57,942 nt of DNA from DSBG01 sp049975365 (GCA_049975365.1 JBNGDS010000009.1:1-57942); one strand, 5' to 3'. Numbered from the stretch's first letter, positions 7,652-16,202 are shown. The notes: a model not told the origin generated them from the letters alone. Translations and numbers: made by a program.

Positions 7652-7711
7652 ATCGTCTCCTCCAATCTTCGTCTATGCTCCGTGCATGTCCATTCCGGTG
7701 ATCATTCGACC

Positions 7712-8107
7712 TCAGACCGTTGGTGAAAGAGGACCGAGTCGCTTGATCTCTTTTTCCATCTCCTGGAGGTACCCCTTGATCTTTTTGCCCTCCGGGTCGA
7801 TGTCGAGCTTGAATTTCAGGCGTTCAGGCTCGATGCCGAAATCCTTCAAGGTCTTCCTGATCAACAGGATCCGTTTCCGTGTCTGGTAGTTGCCGTTCTG
7901 GAAGTGGCACTCCCCGTCCGGGCACCCGAGCACGAGCACGCCATCGGCACCCTTCCGGAAGGCATCGATGATATTCTGGGCACTCACCGAACCGCTGCAG
8001 GTCACAGGAATCAAATTCTGTATGCTCTTTATGCCGCCGTTTCCTTGGAGGTATCCCCATCCGAACTTGCAGGAAAAGCAGACCACTTTGGGCGAGTACT
8101 GAGCCAT
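7712..8107 (-). CDS. mvhD: MvhD/FlpD-type [2Fe-2S] electron-transfer subunit
   Basis: A 131-residue protein with the MvhD pattern: CFSCKFGWGY near residue 10, VTCSGSVSAQNI near 35, and VLGCPDGECHFQNGNY near 60, followed by a helical C-terminal half (RKRILLIRKTLKDFGIEPERL). In methanogens and sulfate reducers MvhD links hydrogenase to heterodisulfide reductase HdrA. Here the adjoining partner (15 bp upstream) is a GltD-like flavoprotein instead, so MvhD probably passes electrons to that protein. GGAGG precedes ATG 8107. The family identification is strong; the partner is inferred from position. Confidence 0.9.
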   Translation of the reverse strand: MAQYSPKVVCFSCKFGWGYLQGNGGIKSIQNLIPVTCSGSVSAQNIIDAFRKGADGVLVLGCPDGECHFQNGNYQTRKRILLIRKTLKDFGIEPERLKFKLDIDPEGKKIKGYLQEMEKEIKRLGPLSPTV

Positions 8108-8121
8108 TGCATCCTCCTCCT

Positions 8122-9936
8122 TTATCTCTGAGACGCGAACAGTGTTTCGTAGACTTCACGCATGCGGTCATCGCGCTCGGTTTCCGAGAGTGTTCTTGCA
8201 TCCGCCGGACATGCCGAAACACACATACCGCACGCCTTGCACCGGAACATGTCGGTCCCCGAGATCAGCGACCCGTCCTTCACGTACAGGTAGGCAGCAC
8301 CGAAGTGGCATGATGCAACGCAGATACCGCAGCCGCTGCACAGGTGTTCATTTACGCTCACCGTGGGCAGTTCGTCCTGCAGCCCAATGGAGATGCAGGC
8401 CTTGCACGAGATGCACGGCCCGCAGCATAGGCACCGCTTCGCCTCTTCCCTGGCCTCTTCCAGGGTGAATCCTCGCTCGAACAGCTGGAAGTGCATCCGC
8501 TTGTCCGGCGGGATCCAGACCACTTCCGGCTCGGCCTGGTATTCGTCTTCCTTCAACTCGGGGATGGGGAATGACTCGTACTCCTTCTTGCGCCCGGCAT
8601 GGAGGTCCAGGCCCCTGAGATACCGCTCGATGGATACAGCGGCCTCCCGCCCTTCCTTCATGGCATCAACCATGAAGCCGATCCGCCGCACATCGCCGCC
8701 GATGAATACCCAGTCTTTCTTCGTGCTCTGGAGGGTGAGCGGATCGACGCTGAGCCTTCCGGTTTCATCCAGGAGCCCTTCCTTCTGGAGAAACGACCTG
8801 TCAGGCCCTTGACCCACGGTTATGATGAGGGCATCACCCTCGATGGTGATGGTATCAGATGTGTCGAATTTTGGGTTGAACCGTCCCTGGGCATCGAAAA
8901 CGCCCACACACTTCGGTGACTCGATACCGGTGAATTTGCCCCCTCTGCCGAGGATTCTGCTCACACCGCGTGAATAGGTGATGCCGATGCCTTCCTCCCA
9001 GGCGCCGCGGATCTCTTCGTGGTCTGCAGGGATGCCGTCGGGGGATGTCTTGTCTTCGTTCTCGAGGCAGATAAGCTTGGGAGTGCCCCCAAGTCGCCTC
9101 ACCGAACGCGCCACGTCGAAGGCCACGTTTCCGCCCCCGATCACGATGACGTTCTTGCCCGTGAAGTAGTCCTGAGAGAGAATGCCCCGGCTCACCTCGT
9201 AGAGGAACGGCTGGCCGTACATGACACCTGCGAGATCCTGTCCTTCGACGTCTTTGTTGTCGAAGGTGAGGATCCGGGGAGACGGAGTGCCTTTCGCGAT
9301 GAACACGGCCTTGTATCCGTCCTTGCGGAGTTTGTCCAGGCTGAGGTTGTCCTCTCCGACCTTGGAATTGTACTTCACCTCGATCCCCGCAATGCGGACC
9401 ATGTTGAGGATTGTTCGCATGAGGACATCTTTGGGCAGTCTGTAGTGGGGGATGAGCCACAGGGCTCCACCGAGCCTGTTCGACCCCTCGAAGAGGGTCA
9501 CCTGATACCCTTTGCTGCTCAGGTCAAAGGCGCAGAACAGGCCGCCCGGTCCCCCGCCGATGACAGCGACCTTTTCCTTGTCTTTTGCAACAGCGAGCAC
9601 AGGCATCTTATCGAGGTGCCGCATATAGTTGTCAGAGAGAAATCGCTTCAGGAGCCTGCGTCTGATAGAACCACCCTTGCTCAGATAATTGCACCCGAGC
9701 TCGCAGATGCCGCACACATAGCCGCATACGGGGAAGAATGGGTTCTTCTCGAACAGGTAGTCCCCGATCTGGATGATTCCCTCCTGTGCCTCCTTTGGAT
9801 CCTCCGGGAGCATGGATATGAGAACATTCGTGCGCTGGATGTCCTCATTGATGGGGCAGCGCTCCTGGCAGGGGGGGAGAAACTGCTTGATCGCAGCCTC
9901 TACACACGCCATTGGCTCATTGGATAGTTTCCACAT
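8122..9936 (-). CDS. GltD/NfnB-like Fe-S flavoprotein with C-terminal ferredoxin domains
   Basis: A 604-residue protein. The N-terminal GltD-type helical Fe-S region (about 20-105) has CQERCP, CGYVCGICELGC. An FAD-binding fold follows (VIGGGPGG near 125) with a second nucleotide-binding fold inserted (VIGGGNVAFDVARSV near 268). The C terminus carries three cysteine groups: CLCCGPCISCKAC near 502, CSGCGICVASC near 533 and CKACGMCVSAC near 566. The architecture matches NAD(P)H-dependent glutamate synthase beta/NfnB/SudB relatives and the flavin part of HdrA-like proteins. As first gene of the operon with MvhD, MvhG and MvhA it probably accepts hydrogen-derived electrons and passes them to NAD(P)+ and/or ferredoxin; bifurcation is possible but not shown. 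AGGAGG lies before ATG 9936. Confidence 0.85.
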   Translation of the reverse strand: MWKLSNEPMACVEAAIKQFLPPCQERCPINEDIQRTNVLISMLPEDPKEAQEGIIQIGDYLFEKNPFFPVCGYVCGICELGCNYLSKGGSIRRRLLKRFLSDNYMRHLDKMPVLAVAKDKEKVAVIGGGPGGLFCAFDLSSKGYQVTLFEGSNRLGGALWLIPHYRLPKDVLMRTILNMVRIAGIEVKYNSKVGEDNLSLDKLRKDGYKAVFIAKGTPSPRILTFDNKDVEGQDLAGVMYGQPFLYEVSRGILSQDYFTGKNVIVIGGGNVAFDVARSVRRLGGTPKLICLENEDKTSPDGIPADHEEIRGAWEEGIGITYSRGVSRILGRGGKFTGIESPKCVGVFDAQGRFNPKFDTSDTITIEGDALIITVGQGPDRSFLQKEGLLDETGRLSVDPLTLQSTKKDWVFIGGDVRRIGFMVDAMKEGREAAVSIERYLRGLDLHAGRKKEYESFPIPELKEDEYQAEPEVVWIPPDKRMHFQLFERGFTLEEAREEAKRCLCCGPCISCKACISIGLQDELPTVSVNEHLCSGCGICVASCHFGAAYLYVKDGSLISGTDMFRCKACGMCVSACPADARTLSETERDDRMREVYETLFASQR

Positions 9937-10090
9937 TGCTCATGCCTCCTGGTAGTGGTGCTGTCTCCTCCCCACAGGGGAGAAGTGCAGACACCTCGTT
10001 TGAATAGTGAGGTAAGCAATACCGATACCATCGAGTTCAATGCAGGTTTTTCCAGACATTTCCTGCCAATCCGTTCAGGTTTTTGCACGA

Positions 10091-10132
10091 AAGCGGGGAA
10101 AAATTCCCCGCTTGTGGGGACATATTCCCCAC
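10091..10132. promoter_or_regulatory. Tandem GGGGA-N5-TCCCC palindromes, 21 bp apart
   Basis: The first is AAGCGGGGAA-AAA-TTCCCCGCTT (10091-10113), with 10-bp perfect arms. The second is GTGGGGA-CATAT-TCCCCAC (10114-10132), with 7-bp arms. The shared cores GGGGA-N5-TCCCC begin at 10095 and 10116, two helical turns apart, as expected for a protein binding the same face twice. No T run follows, so a terminator is less likely. They lie about 240 bp upstream of the hyn start and 155 bp upstream of the Mvh-type operon start. Confidence 0.6.
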
Positions 10133-10209
10133 GTTTTGACAGCGAGAAAAGGAGCGTTCTGCCTTGACACCTGCAGAATCAAGAAACTGGATGAGAAGGA
10201 CAAAAATGA

Positions 10210-10237
10210 TTGACCATCCAGAAGGATCTGGTATATT
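10210..10237 (+). promoter_or_regulatory. Candidate sigma-70 promoter of the hyn-hyp operon
   Basis: TTGACC (10210-10215) and TATATT (10232-10237) with a 16-bp spacer, each one mismatch from consensus, about 135 bp before the small subunit start. It lies 80 bp downstream of the tandem palindromes, which could act as activator sites. Confidence 0.45.
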
Positions 10238-10371
10238 CATTATGTAATAAAATACATATATAAGGAACGAGGGATTGGATTTGCTGGAAGAGCAGGGTGA
10301 GCAGTATGTCGCCCTTTCGAGTGAGAATATCAGCTTATCAACACAACAAGGGGAATCAAGAAGGGGGGAGT

Positions 10372-11586
10372 ATGGCACAGAAGAATGATGGGAAATACAT
10401 GCAGACCATTTCCGGGTATTACCGGAAACTCATGGAACAGTGCAGTGTGAATCTGGACAGGGTGGAATCGGAGCTTCCCCCGCCGGTAGAGGAACTCGGG
10501 GAAGCGCTGAAATCGCGAGGGGTATCCAGGCGGGATTTTCTCAAATGGACCTCGGTCATGACCGCTGCCCTCATACTGCCTCCGATGTTCAGACCCATGG
10601 TGGCCCGGGCTGCTGAAAATTTTAGCAGGCTTCCTGTTGTCTGGCTCCACTTCGCAGAGTGCACTGGATGCTCCGAGGCATTCTTGAGGACCTCGTATCC
10701 CAATGTAGACGACGTACTGCTCGATACGATCTCACTGGAATACCACGAGACGCTCATGGCTGCAGCAGGCTATCAGGCAGAGGAAAACCTCGAGAAGGCT
10801 GTAGAAGAGTTCTCTGGGAAATATGTCTGTGTCATCGAAGGGGCTATACCCATGGGCTTGAACGGGCAGTACCTCACCCTGGGGCCGAAGGGAAAGACCG
10901 GCTTCCAGGTTGCCAAGGAGGTCACGGCAAAGGCCGCGGCAACCATCTGCATCGGGAGTTGTTCATCCTTCGGAAATGTCCAGGCCGCAAGTCCGAACCC
11001 GACCGATGCAAAGGGTATACGGGATGCGCTTGGTATCAGGACTGTCAATATCTCAGGCTGCCCGCCGAGTCCACAGAACTTCGTGGGAACCGTACTCCAT
11101 TTTCTCATGTTCGGGGGACTTCCCGCCCTCGATTCCCTTGGCAGACCCATCTGGGCCTACGGCAAGAGGATTCACGACTACTGTGAGAGACGGCCTCACT
11201 ACGATGCAGGGGAGTTTGTCGAAGAATGGGGAGACGAGGGAGCGAAGAAGGGCTGGTGTCTCTACAAGATGGGATGCAAGGGACCGTACACCCGATCGAA
11301 TTGTGCACGGGTACGCTTCAATGACGGCATGTCCTGGCCCATCATGGCAGGCCACGGCTGTATGGGATGCACCGAGCCTGATTTCTGGGATACCATGGCC
11401 CCCCTGGAAAAACCCATCGATGAGAAGCCAATTGGAGGCTTCGGGGTCGAGGCGAGTGTGAATTCGATCGGGGCAGGGCTCACAGCAGCTGCGCTCGTCG
11501 GTGTAGCGGCACATGGAGCTATCAGTGCCGCAAAGGGCCACGGGCAACCGAAGAAAGAAGAATCCGACGAGAATGTTCAGGACTAG
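10372..11586 (+). CDS. hynB: Exported uptake [NiFe]-hydrogenase small subunit
   Basis: The 404-residue precursor has a long n-region and a Tat motif SRRDFLKWTS at about residues 52-61, exporting the folded heterodimer. Cluster ligands are ECTGCSEAF (proximal), IGSCSSFGN, SGCPPSPQN, HDYCERRPHYD, WCLYKMGCKGP and NCARV, HGCMGC (distal and medial). A C-terminal hydrophobic stretch (IGAGLTAAALVGVAAHG) near 365-385 is the usual membrane anchor that contacts the cytochrome b. This is a group 1 membrane-bound uptake enzyme. The start is ATG 10372 (MAQKNDGKYM), preceded by GGGGGGAG; the open frame extends to 10297 without a better signal. It is the first gene of a ten-gene run with large subunit, cytochrome, protease and hypACDBFE. 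Confidence 0.95.
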   Translation: MAQKNDGKYMQTISGYYRKLMEQCSVNLDRVESELPPPVEELGEALKSRGVSRRDFLKWTSVMTAALILPPMFRPMVARAAENFSRLPVVWLHFAECTGCSEAFLRTSYPNVDDVLLDTISLEYHETLMAAAGYQAEENLEKAVEEFSGKYVCVIEGAIPMGLNGQYLTLGPKGKTGFQVAKEVTAKAAATICIGSCSSFGNVQAASPNPTDAKGIRDALGIRTVNISGCPPSPQNFVGTVLHFLMFGGLPALDSLGRPIWAYGKRIHDYCERRPHYDAGEFVEEWGDEGAKKGWCLYKMGCKGPYTRSNCARVRFNDGMSWPIMAGHGCMGCTEPDFWDTMAPLEKPIDEKPIGGFGVEASVNSIGAGLTAAALVGVAAHGAISAAKGHGQPKKEESDENVQD

Positions 11587-11602
11587 GTGAGGAGGGATAC
11601 CC

Positions 11603-13276
11603 ATGGGACAGAGAATAATAGTCGATCCGATTACCAGGATTGAAGGACATCTTCGTATTGAGGTCGAGGTAGATGAGAGCAATGTGATCCAGGATGCATG
11701 GAGCACCATCACGCTCTGGAGAGGCATCGAGACCATTCTGAAAGGGCGTGACCCGCGCGATGCGCCGCTCATGGTCCAGAGGTTCTGCGGGGTGTGCACC
11801 TACTCGCACTATGAAGGGAGTATCCTGGCATGCGAGGACGCCTTCGGTGTCACCCCTCCGCCGAATGCGCGGATTATGAGGAACCTGATCAAGGCGTCCC
11901 AGTACATGGTCGATCACATCATGCACTTCTACCATCTTCACGGGTTGGACTGGGTTGACATCACCAGTGCCCTGGCAGCCGATCCAGCACAGGCTGTGGA
12001 CCTGGCAAAGAGCGTGCACCCGAACCCGTACAACTGTTCCGAGACTCACTACCGTGCAGTGCAGCAGCGGCTGAAGAAATTCGTCGAGTCGGGAAGACTT
12101 GGACCGTTTGCCAATGCATACTGGGGCAACTCGTCCTATAAGCTGTCGCCTGAGGCAAACCTCGTCGTCACATCCCACTACCTCGATGCGCTTGCCATTT
12201 CCAAGACCGGCGCACAGATGATGGCGATATTCGGGGGCAAGAATCCTCATCCACAGTCCCTGGTTGTCGGCGGCATCACCAGCGTCATGGATGCACTTGA
12301 TTCCTACCGCATCGGAGAATACCTCTTCCGGCTGAAAGAGCTTCAGGTCTTCATTGACACTGCATACCTGCCCGATGTGGTCATCGCTGCAGGTGCATAC
12401 AAGGACGAGGGTCTCGACGGCGTTGGCGCCGGGGTCAGGAACTACCTCAGCTATGGCGGATTCCCACTGGATGACAACTGGAGCGAAACACTGCTCCCCC
12501 GGGGCCTGGTCGTGGGAGGAAACCTCTCGAACGTGCTGGCCCTTGACGAAGACAAGATTACTGAGGATGTCACCCATTCCTGGTACAAGGGAACCGAGCC
12601 GCTGCATCCCTACGAGGGCATGACAGAGCCTGACTATACAGGATTCGGGCCTGACGGACACATCCAATCCGACGGAAAGTACAGCTGGTGCAAGTCACCC
12701 GCATATGACGGAGTACCCTACGAGGTAGGTCCGCTGGCACGTTTTCTCGTCGGGTATGGGCAGGGTCACCCCCAGATCAAGGAACTCGTAGACACAACCC
12801 TCACGAGCACGGGCCTGCCGCCCAAGATACTGTTCTCGACACTGGGAAGGACCGCTGCAAGGGCTCTCGAGACCAAGCTTATCGCCGACAACACCGAGGC
12901 ATGGGTGAACGAGCTGATCGCCAATATCAAGGCGGGTGATACGAGAACATGGTCAAGATGTTCAGTCCCCAAGTCTGCACAGGGCAGAGGGCTGGACGAG
13001 GTCCCGAGGGGGGCTCTCGGCCACTGGATCAATATCGAGAACAGGGTGATCGCAAACTATCAGGCCATTGTCCCATCGACCTGGAACTGCGCCCCCAGGA
13101 ATAGAAACGGAAACCGCGGTCCGTACGAGGAATCGCTCATCGGAACACGGCTCTCCAACGTCGATCAGCCACTCGAAATCCTCAGGACGATCCACTCTTT
13201 CGATCCCTGCATGGCGTGTGCCGTTCATATCATCAGACCTGAAACAGGTGAAGTTAGGAAGTTCAAGGTATCCTGA
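11603..13276 (+). CDS. hynA: Uptake [NiFe]-hydrogenase large subunit
   Basis: The 557-residue catalytic subunit carries the two NiFe ligand pairs, RFCGVCTYSH near residue 62 and DPCMACAVH near 535, followed by a 15-residue tail (IIRPETGEVRKFKVS) that the HyaD-type protease should remove after the His. It starts MGQRIIVDPITRIEGH, with GAGGAGGG upstream. It has no signal of its own and is carried out with the Tat-bearing small subunit encoded 17 bp upstream. Length and motifs fit group 1 periplasmic-facing, H2-oxidising enzymes, which feed electrons into the quinone or cytochrome c pool. All four metal ligands are Cys. Confidence 0.96.
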   Translation: MGQRIIVDPITRIEGHLRIEVEVDESNVIQDAWSTITLWRGIETILKGRDPRDAPLMVQRFCGVCTYSHYEGSILACEDAFGVTPPPNARIMRNLIKASQYMVDHIMHFYHLHGLDWVDITSALAADPAQAVDLAKSVHPNPYNCSETHYRAVQQRLKKFVESGRLGPFANAYWGNSSYKLSPEANLVVTSHYLDALAISKTGAQMMAIFGGKNPHPQSLVVGGITSVMDALDSYRIGEYLFRLKELQVFIDTAYLPDVVIAAGAYKDEGLDGVGAGVRNYLSYGGFPLDDNWSETLLPRGLVVGGNLSNVLALDEDKITEDVTHSWYKGTEPLHPYEGMTEPDYTGFGPDGHIQSDGKYSWCKSPAYDGVPYEVGPLARFLVGYGQGHPQIKELVDTTLTSTGLPPKILFSTLGRTAARALETKLIADNTEAWVNELIANIKAGDTRTWSRCSVPKSAQGRGLDEVPRGALGHWINIENRVIANYQAIVPSTWNCAPRNRNGNRGPYEESLIGTRLSNVDQPLEILRTIHSFDPCMACAVHIIRPETGEVRKFKVS

Positions 13277-13293
13277 CGCGATGGAGGATGACC

Positions 13294-13962
13294 ATGGATA
13301 AGCGGATTGTACAGAAAGAATGGAGTGTGACGCTGCGGGTGAATCACTGGCTCACGGCAATCTGCATCTTTGTCCTGATCCCCACGGGATTCTATATCGC
13401 TGACCCGTTCACGGTCTATGCCGGGGAGACCATCGATAAGTTTCTCATGGGCAACATGCGCTATGTCCACCTCCTCTTCGGAGTTATCCTGACCTTCCTC
13501 TTCCTGCAGAGGGTGTACATAGCCTTTTTCTCAAGGTTCCATGCAGACTGGAAAGATTTCTTTGCCTGGGCCGACTGGCCGAACCTCTTCAAACAGATCA
13601 AGTTCTACGCCCTGATCTCCGAGGAGAAACCCGAACACAAGTATCTCTACGGCCCCATCCAGTCGATTGCCTACGGCGGCCTCCTGTTGATGCTCTTCCT
13701 GATTGTGCTCACCGGCATGATCCTGTATGGTGCCGGCTATGAAACCGGGATCATCGGCAGGTTCTACTTTTTCCTCAGGCCTATCGAGAATTTCATGGGA
13801 GGCCTTGCCATCGTGCGGTTCGTTCACCACATCCTCACGTGGCTGTTCATCATCTTCATCGTAGTTCATGTGTACATGGCCTTCTGGTATGACGTGGTTT
13901 TCAACGAGGGGACCGTATCATCCATGATCAGCGGGAATCTTTTCAAGAAAGCAAAAGAATGA
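13294..13962 (+). CDS. Hydrogenase cytochrome b subunit (HyaC-like)
   Basis: A 222-residue integral membrane protein with four hydrophobic segments and the His residues of the Ni/Fe-hydrogenase b-type cytochrome family: RVNHWLTAICIF near residue 16, RYVHLLFGV near 53, and the pair RFVHHILTWLFI and IVVHVYMAFWY near 175-195. These bind two haem b groups and move electrons from the hydrogenase small subunit to the quinone pool. The start ATG 13294 has GGAGG 6 bases upstream; an ATG at 13288 abuts the ribosome-binding site and is unlikely. It is followed by a stem-loop and then the protease gene. Confidence 0.92.
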   Translation: MDKRIVQKEWSVTLRVNHWLTAICIFVLIPTGFYIADPFTVYAGETIDKFLMGNMRYVHLLFGVILTFLFLQRVYIAFFSRFHADWKDFFAWADWPNLFKQIKFYALISEEKPEHKYLYGPIQSIAYGGLLLMLFLIVLTGMILYGAGYETGIIGRFYFFLRPIENFMGGLAIVRFVHHILTWLFIIFIVVHVYMAFWYDVVFNEGTVSSMISGNLFKKAKE

Positions 13963-13996
13963 TCGGTTCTCGTTCACAAGGATTCGTTCCCTGAGG

Positions 13997-14018
13997 GGGG
14001 AGATGCCATTCTCTCCCC
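13997..14018 (+). other. Intercistronic GGGGAGA/TCTCCCC stem-loop
   Basis: A 7-bp perfect stem (13997-14003 with 14012-14018) extended by two G-U pairs, 8-base loop, between the hydrogenase structural genes and the maturation genes. Only two Ts follow. It may be a partial terminator or an RNA-processing and stability element that lowers expression of the downstream genes. Confidence 0.4.
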
Positions 14019-14034
14019 TTCACTGTAGTTCACC

Positions 14035-14526
14035 ATGACGACGGGAAGAAACAGCGCCACGGTTCTTGGCCTCGGGAATATCCTCCTTCAGGATGAAGGG
14101 TTCGGGGTCCATTTCATCAGGTGGTTTTCATCGCGGAACGCGGGGAATGAAGAACTCAGGATCATAGATGGGGGAACGCTTGGCTACGGTCTCCTGGATG
14201 TGATTACGTCCTGCAGGAATCTTATCGTGATCGACTGCATCAAGATAGAAGATGAGCCCGGTTCGTTGTATCGGTTCACCCAGGAAGACATGGACCTGTA
14301 CATGCCGAAGCCGACCTCTGCCCACGAAGTGGAATTTCCCCATGTGCTGCACCAGGCAGAGCTCATGGGACAGTGTCCGAATGTGATTTTTCTCTGTATC
14401 GTTCCGGAAAAATATGGTGATATGGGGCTCGAAATGACCCCAGCCATGATGGAGAAGTTCCCTGAGGTGGAACGATTATTGTTTGAGGAATTGTCCAGAC
14501 TGAACGTGGTGATGACCGGAAAATAG
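14035..14526 (+). CDS. Hydrogenase maturation endopeptidase (HyaD/HupD type)
   Basis: A 163-residue M52 protease that trims the uptake hydrogenase large subunit. Motifs are GLGNILLQDEGFGVH (first acidic Ni ligand in QDEG), VIDCI (second acid) and the His in SAHEVEFPHVLH, with the family ending near PEVERLLFEEL. It follows the cytochrome b gene by 72 bp, across a stem-loop, and precedes hypA by 2 bp. The protein is distinct in sequence from the protease at 4709-5191, which fits each enzyme being specific to one large subunit. Confidence 0.92.
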   Translation: MTTGRNSATVLGLGNILLQDEGFGVHFIRWFSSRNAGNEELRIIDGGTLGYGLLDVITSCRNLIVIDCIKIEDEPGSLYRFTQEDMDLYMPKPTSAHEVEFPHVLHQAELMGQCPNVIFLCIVPEKYGDMGLEMTPAMMEKFPEVERLLFEELSRLNVVMTGK

Positions 14527-14528
14527 TA

Positions 14529-14879
14529 ATGCACGAGATGTCACTGGCGAGCTCGATCATCGATATTGTCAAGGAATATGCTGAAACCCATGGGTTCACG
14601 AGAGTGAACAGCCTGAAGCTCTCTGTGGGGAGCATGTCTCATGTCAGCCCTTCCTCCCTGCGGTTTGCCTTCGAGGTGCTCTCAGAGGGCACTATCGCAC
14701 ACGGGGCTGACCTCGAGTTTACCGTCAGTCCTGTCAAGATCTACTGTTTCAGCTGCGAGGAGGAATTCATCCAGGAACTCTTCCTGCCGGCATGCCCATC
14801 GTGCGGGGGAGATCAGGTGATGCTTACGGGAGGCACAGAAGAGCTCCAGCTCCTCGAAATGGATGTGGACGGGGGATAG
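14529..14879 (+). CDS. hypA: Hydrogenase nickel incorporation protein HypA
   Basis: A 116-residue protein beginning MHEMSLASSI, with the Ni-binding His2, and a zinc-binding loop of two CxxC motifs (CFSCEEEF and CPSCGG) near residues 73-95. HypA works with HypB to deliver nickel to the large subunit precursor. It starts 2 bp after the protease stop and is followed 5 bp later by hypC, so the genes are co-transcribed. Sequence and length are standard for the family. Confidence 0.96.
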   Translation: MHEMSLASSIIDIVKEYAETHGFTRVNSLKLSVGSMSHVSPSSLRFAFEVLSEGTIAHGADLEFTVSPVKIYCFSCEEEFIQELFLPACPSCGGDQVMLTGGTEELQLLEMDVDGG

Positions 14880-14884
14880 GACAT

Positions 14885-15115
14885 ATGTGTATCGCATTCC
14901 CGGGAAAGATCATCTCCATCGATGAGAACGGCATAGCCCTCATCGATATCGGGGGAACTAGGCGCGAGGCAAGCCTGGACATTATTGACGAAGACGTCTC
15001 CATCGGAGATTACGTGATCTGTCACGCAGGCTTTGCCATCCACAAGGTGGATGAACAGCACGCGAAAGAGAGCCTGGAACTCCTGAAAGACATTCTCGAA
15101 CATGAAATTTATTGA
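14885..15115 (+). CDS. hypC: Hydrogenase assembly chaperone HypC
   Basis: A 76-residue chaperone. It begins MCIAFPGKII, with the essential N-terminal Cys2 that carries the Fe(CN)2CO unit with HypD, and has the family pattern GDYVICHAGFAIHKVDEQ. It starts at ATG 14885 and overlaps the start of hypD by 14 bp, in line with its stable complex with HypD. Only one hypC is present, so it probably serves both hydrogenases. Confidence 0.96.
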   Translation: MCIAFPGKIISIDENGIALIDIGGTRREASLDIIDEDVSIGDYVICHAGFAIHKVDEQHAKESLELLKDILEHEIY

Positions 15116-16190
15116 TGAATACCGCGATCCTGGTCTCAGCAGGCAACTCCTCGATGCCATCCAGGAGCGAGCCCGCAGGATTCGTGAGACCGTCACCATC
15201 ATGGAGGTGTGCGGAAGCCACACCATGGCAATCGGCCGTTTCGGCATCAGGACGCTGCTGCCGGAGAACATCAGGCTCATTTCAGGGCCGGGATGCCCGG
15301 TGTGCGTCACAGCGATCAACGATGTGGATACCGCCCTGTGGCTCGCATCCCAGGGGAACGTGATCTTCACGACCTTCGGCGATATGCTCAAGGTTCCCGG
15401 TACGGGCGGGAACACACTCCAGAGAGTCAGGTCCCTGGGAGCACATGTCGAGATCGTCTCATCGGTCCTGGAGGCGGTTCATATCGCACGGCAGCACCCA
15501 GAGGCAGATGTCATCTTCATGGCCATCGGGTTCGAGACGACTTCACCCACCATTGCCTCTGCTGTCAGGAGCTGCAGCAGGAATGGTCCCGGGAATTTCT
15601 CGATACTCTCAGTGCACAAGCTGATCCCTCCGGCCATCAGGGTCCTGATCGAGGACCCTGCGCTGAAGATCACCGGATTTCTCTGCCCGGGTCACGTGAG
15701 TACCATCATCGGTTCAGATGCCTACTCCCTGATCCCTGAACACTCGTGTGCCGCAGTCATCGCCGGGTTTGAGCCCGTCGACATCCTTGAGGGCATCCTC
15801 ATGATCCTTGACCAGACCATATCACGCAGGTTCCAGGTACAGAACCAGTATGCACGTGCGGTCAATGATCAGGGGAACCGGCGCGCCCGTGCCCTTCTGG
15901 ACGAGGTATTTACCCCGGTAAACTCAGCGTGGAGGGGGCTGGGTGAGATCCTGGCAAGCGGTCTCTCTCTGAAGAGAGAATACGCCGCATTCGATGTGAT
16001 GGGCAAGTTTCAGCCACCTGTACTTTCCTCCAGGGAGCCTCCCGGCTGCCGCTGCGGAGATGTCCTGAAGGGGCTGATCAGCCCGGAACAGTGCGGTCTG
16101 TTCGGCAGAACGTGCACACCGGCAACACCTGTAGGACCATGCATGGTCTCTTCGGAAGGGACCTGCGCGGCTCACTATACCTATCACTGA
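15102..16190 (+). CDS. hypD: Hydrogenase formation protein HypD
   Basis: The 362-residue scaffold on which Fe(CN)2CO is built, with the conserved elements EVCGSHTMAIGRFG, GPGCPVC, GFETTSPT and FLCPGHVS, and a C-terminal Cys-rich region for its 4Fe-4S cluster (CRCGDVLKG, CGLFGRTCTP, PCMVSSEGTC). All active-site cysteines appear present. Overlap with hypC suggests translational coupling. The length is typical. Confidence 0.96.
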   Translation: MKFIDEYRDPGLSRQLLDAIQERARRIRETVTIMEVCGSHTMAIGRFGIRTLLPENIRLISGPGCPVCVTAINDVDTALWLASQGNVIFTTFGDMLKVPGTGGNTLQRVRSLGAHVEIVSSVLEAVHIARQHPEADVIFMAIGFETTSPTIASAVRSCSRNGPGNFSILSVHKLIPPAIRVLIEDPALKITGFLCPGHVSTIIGSDAYSLIPEHSCAAVIAGFEPVDILEGILMILDQTISRRFQVQNQYARAVNDQGNRRARALLDEVFTPVNSAWRGLGEILASGLSLKREYAAFDVMGKFQPPVLSSREPPGCRCGDVLKGLISPEQCGLFGRTCTPATPVGPCMVSSEGTCAAHYTYH

Positions 16191-16202
16191 CGGAGGTGGA
16201 TA

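Larger units (their letters stand above)
9937..10371. other. 435-bp divergent control region between the two hydrogenase operons
   Basis: No gene is seen. The region holds a CTCCCC-ACA-GGGGAG inverted repeat (9968-9982), the paired GGGGA-N5-TCCCC palindromes (10091-10132) and a candidate sigma-70 promoter (10210-10237) facing the hyn operon. I found no clear sigma-54 -24/-12 element. A frame on the minus strand (10037-10378) has no ribosome-binding site or recognisable product. Confidence 0.7.

Noticed and set aside
9968..9982. CTCCCC-ACA-GGGGAG as a third copy of the tandem operator
   Set aside because: The arms are in the opposite sense (CCCC then GGGG) and spacing differs, so it is not the same motif.
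11522..12667. 381-residue minus-strand frame inside the hydrogenase large subunit gene
   Set aside because: It is a shadow frame; the plus strand codes the conserved large subunit.
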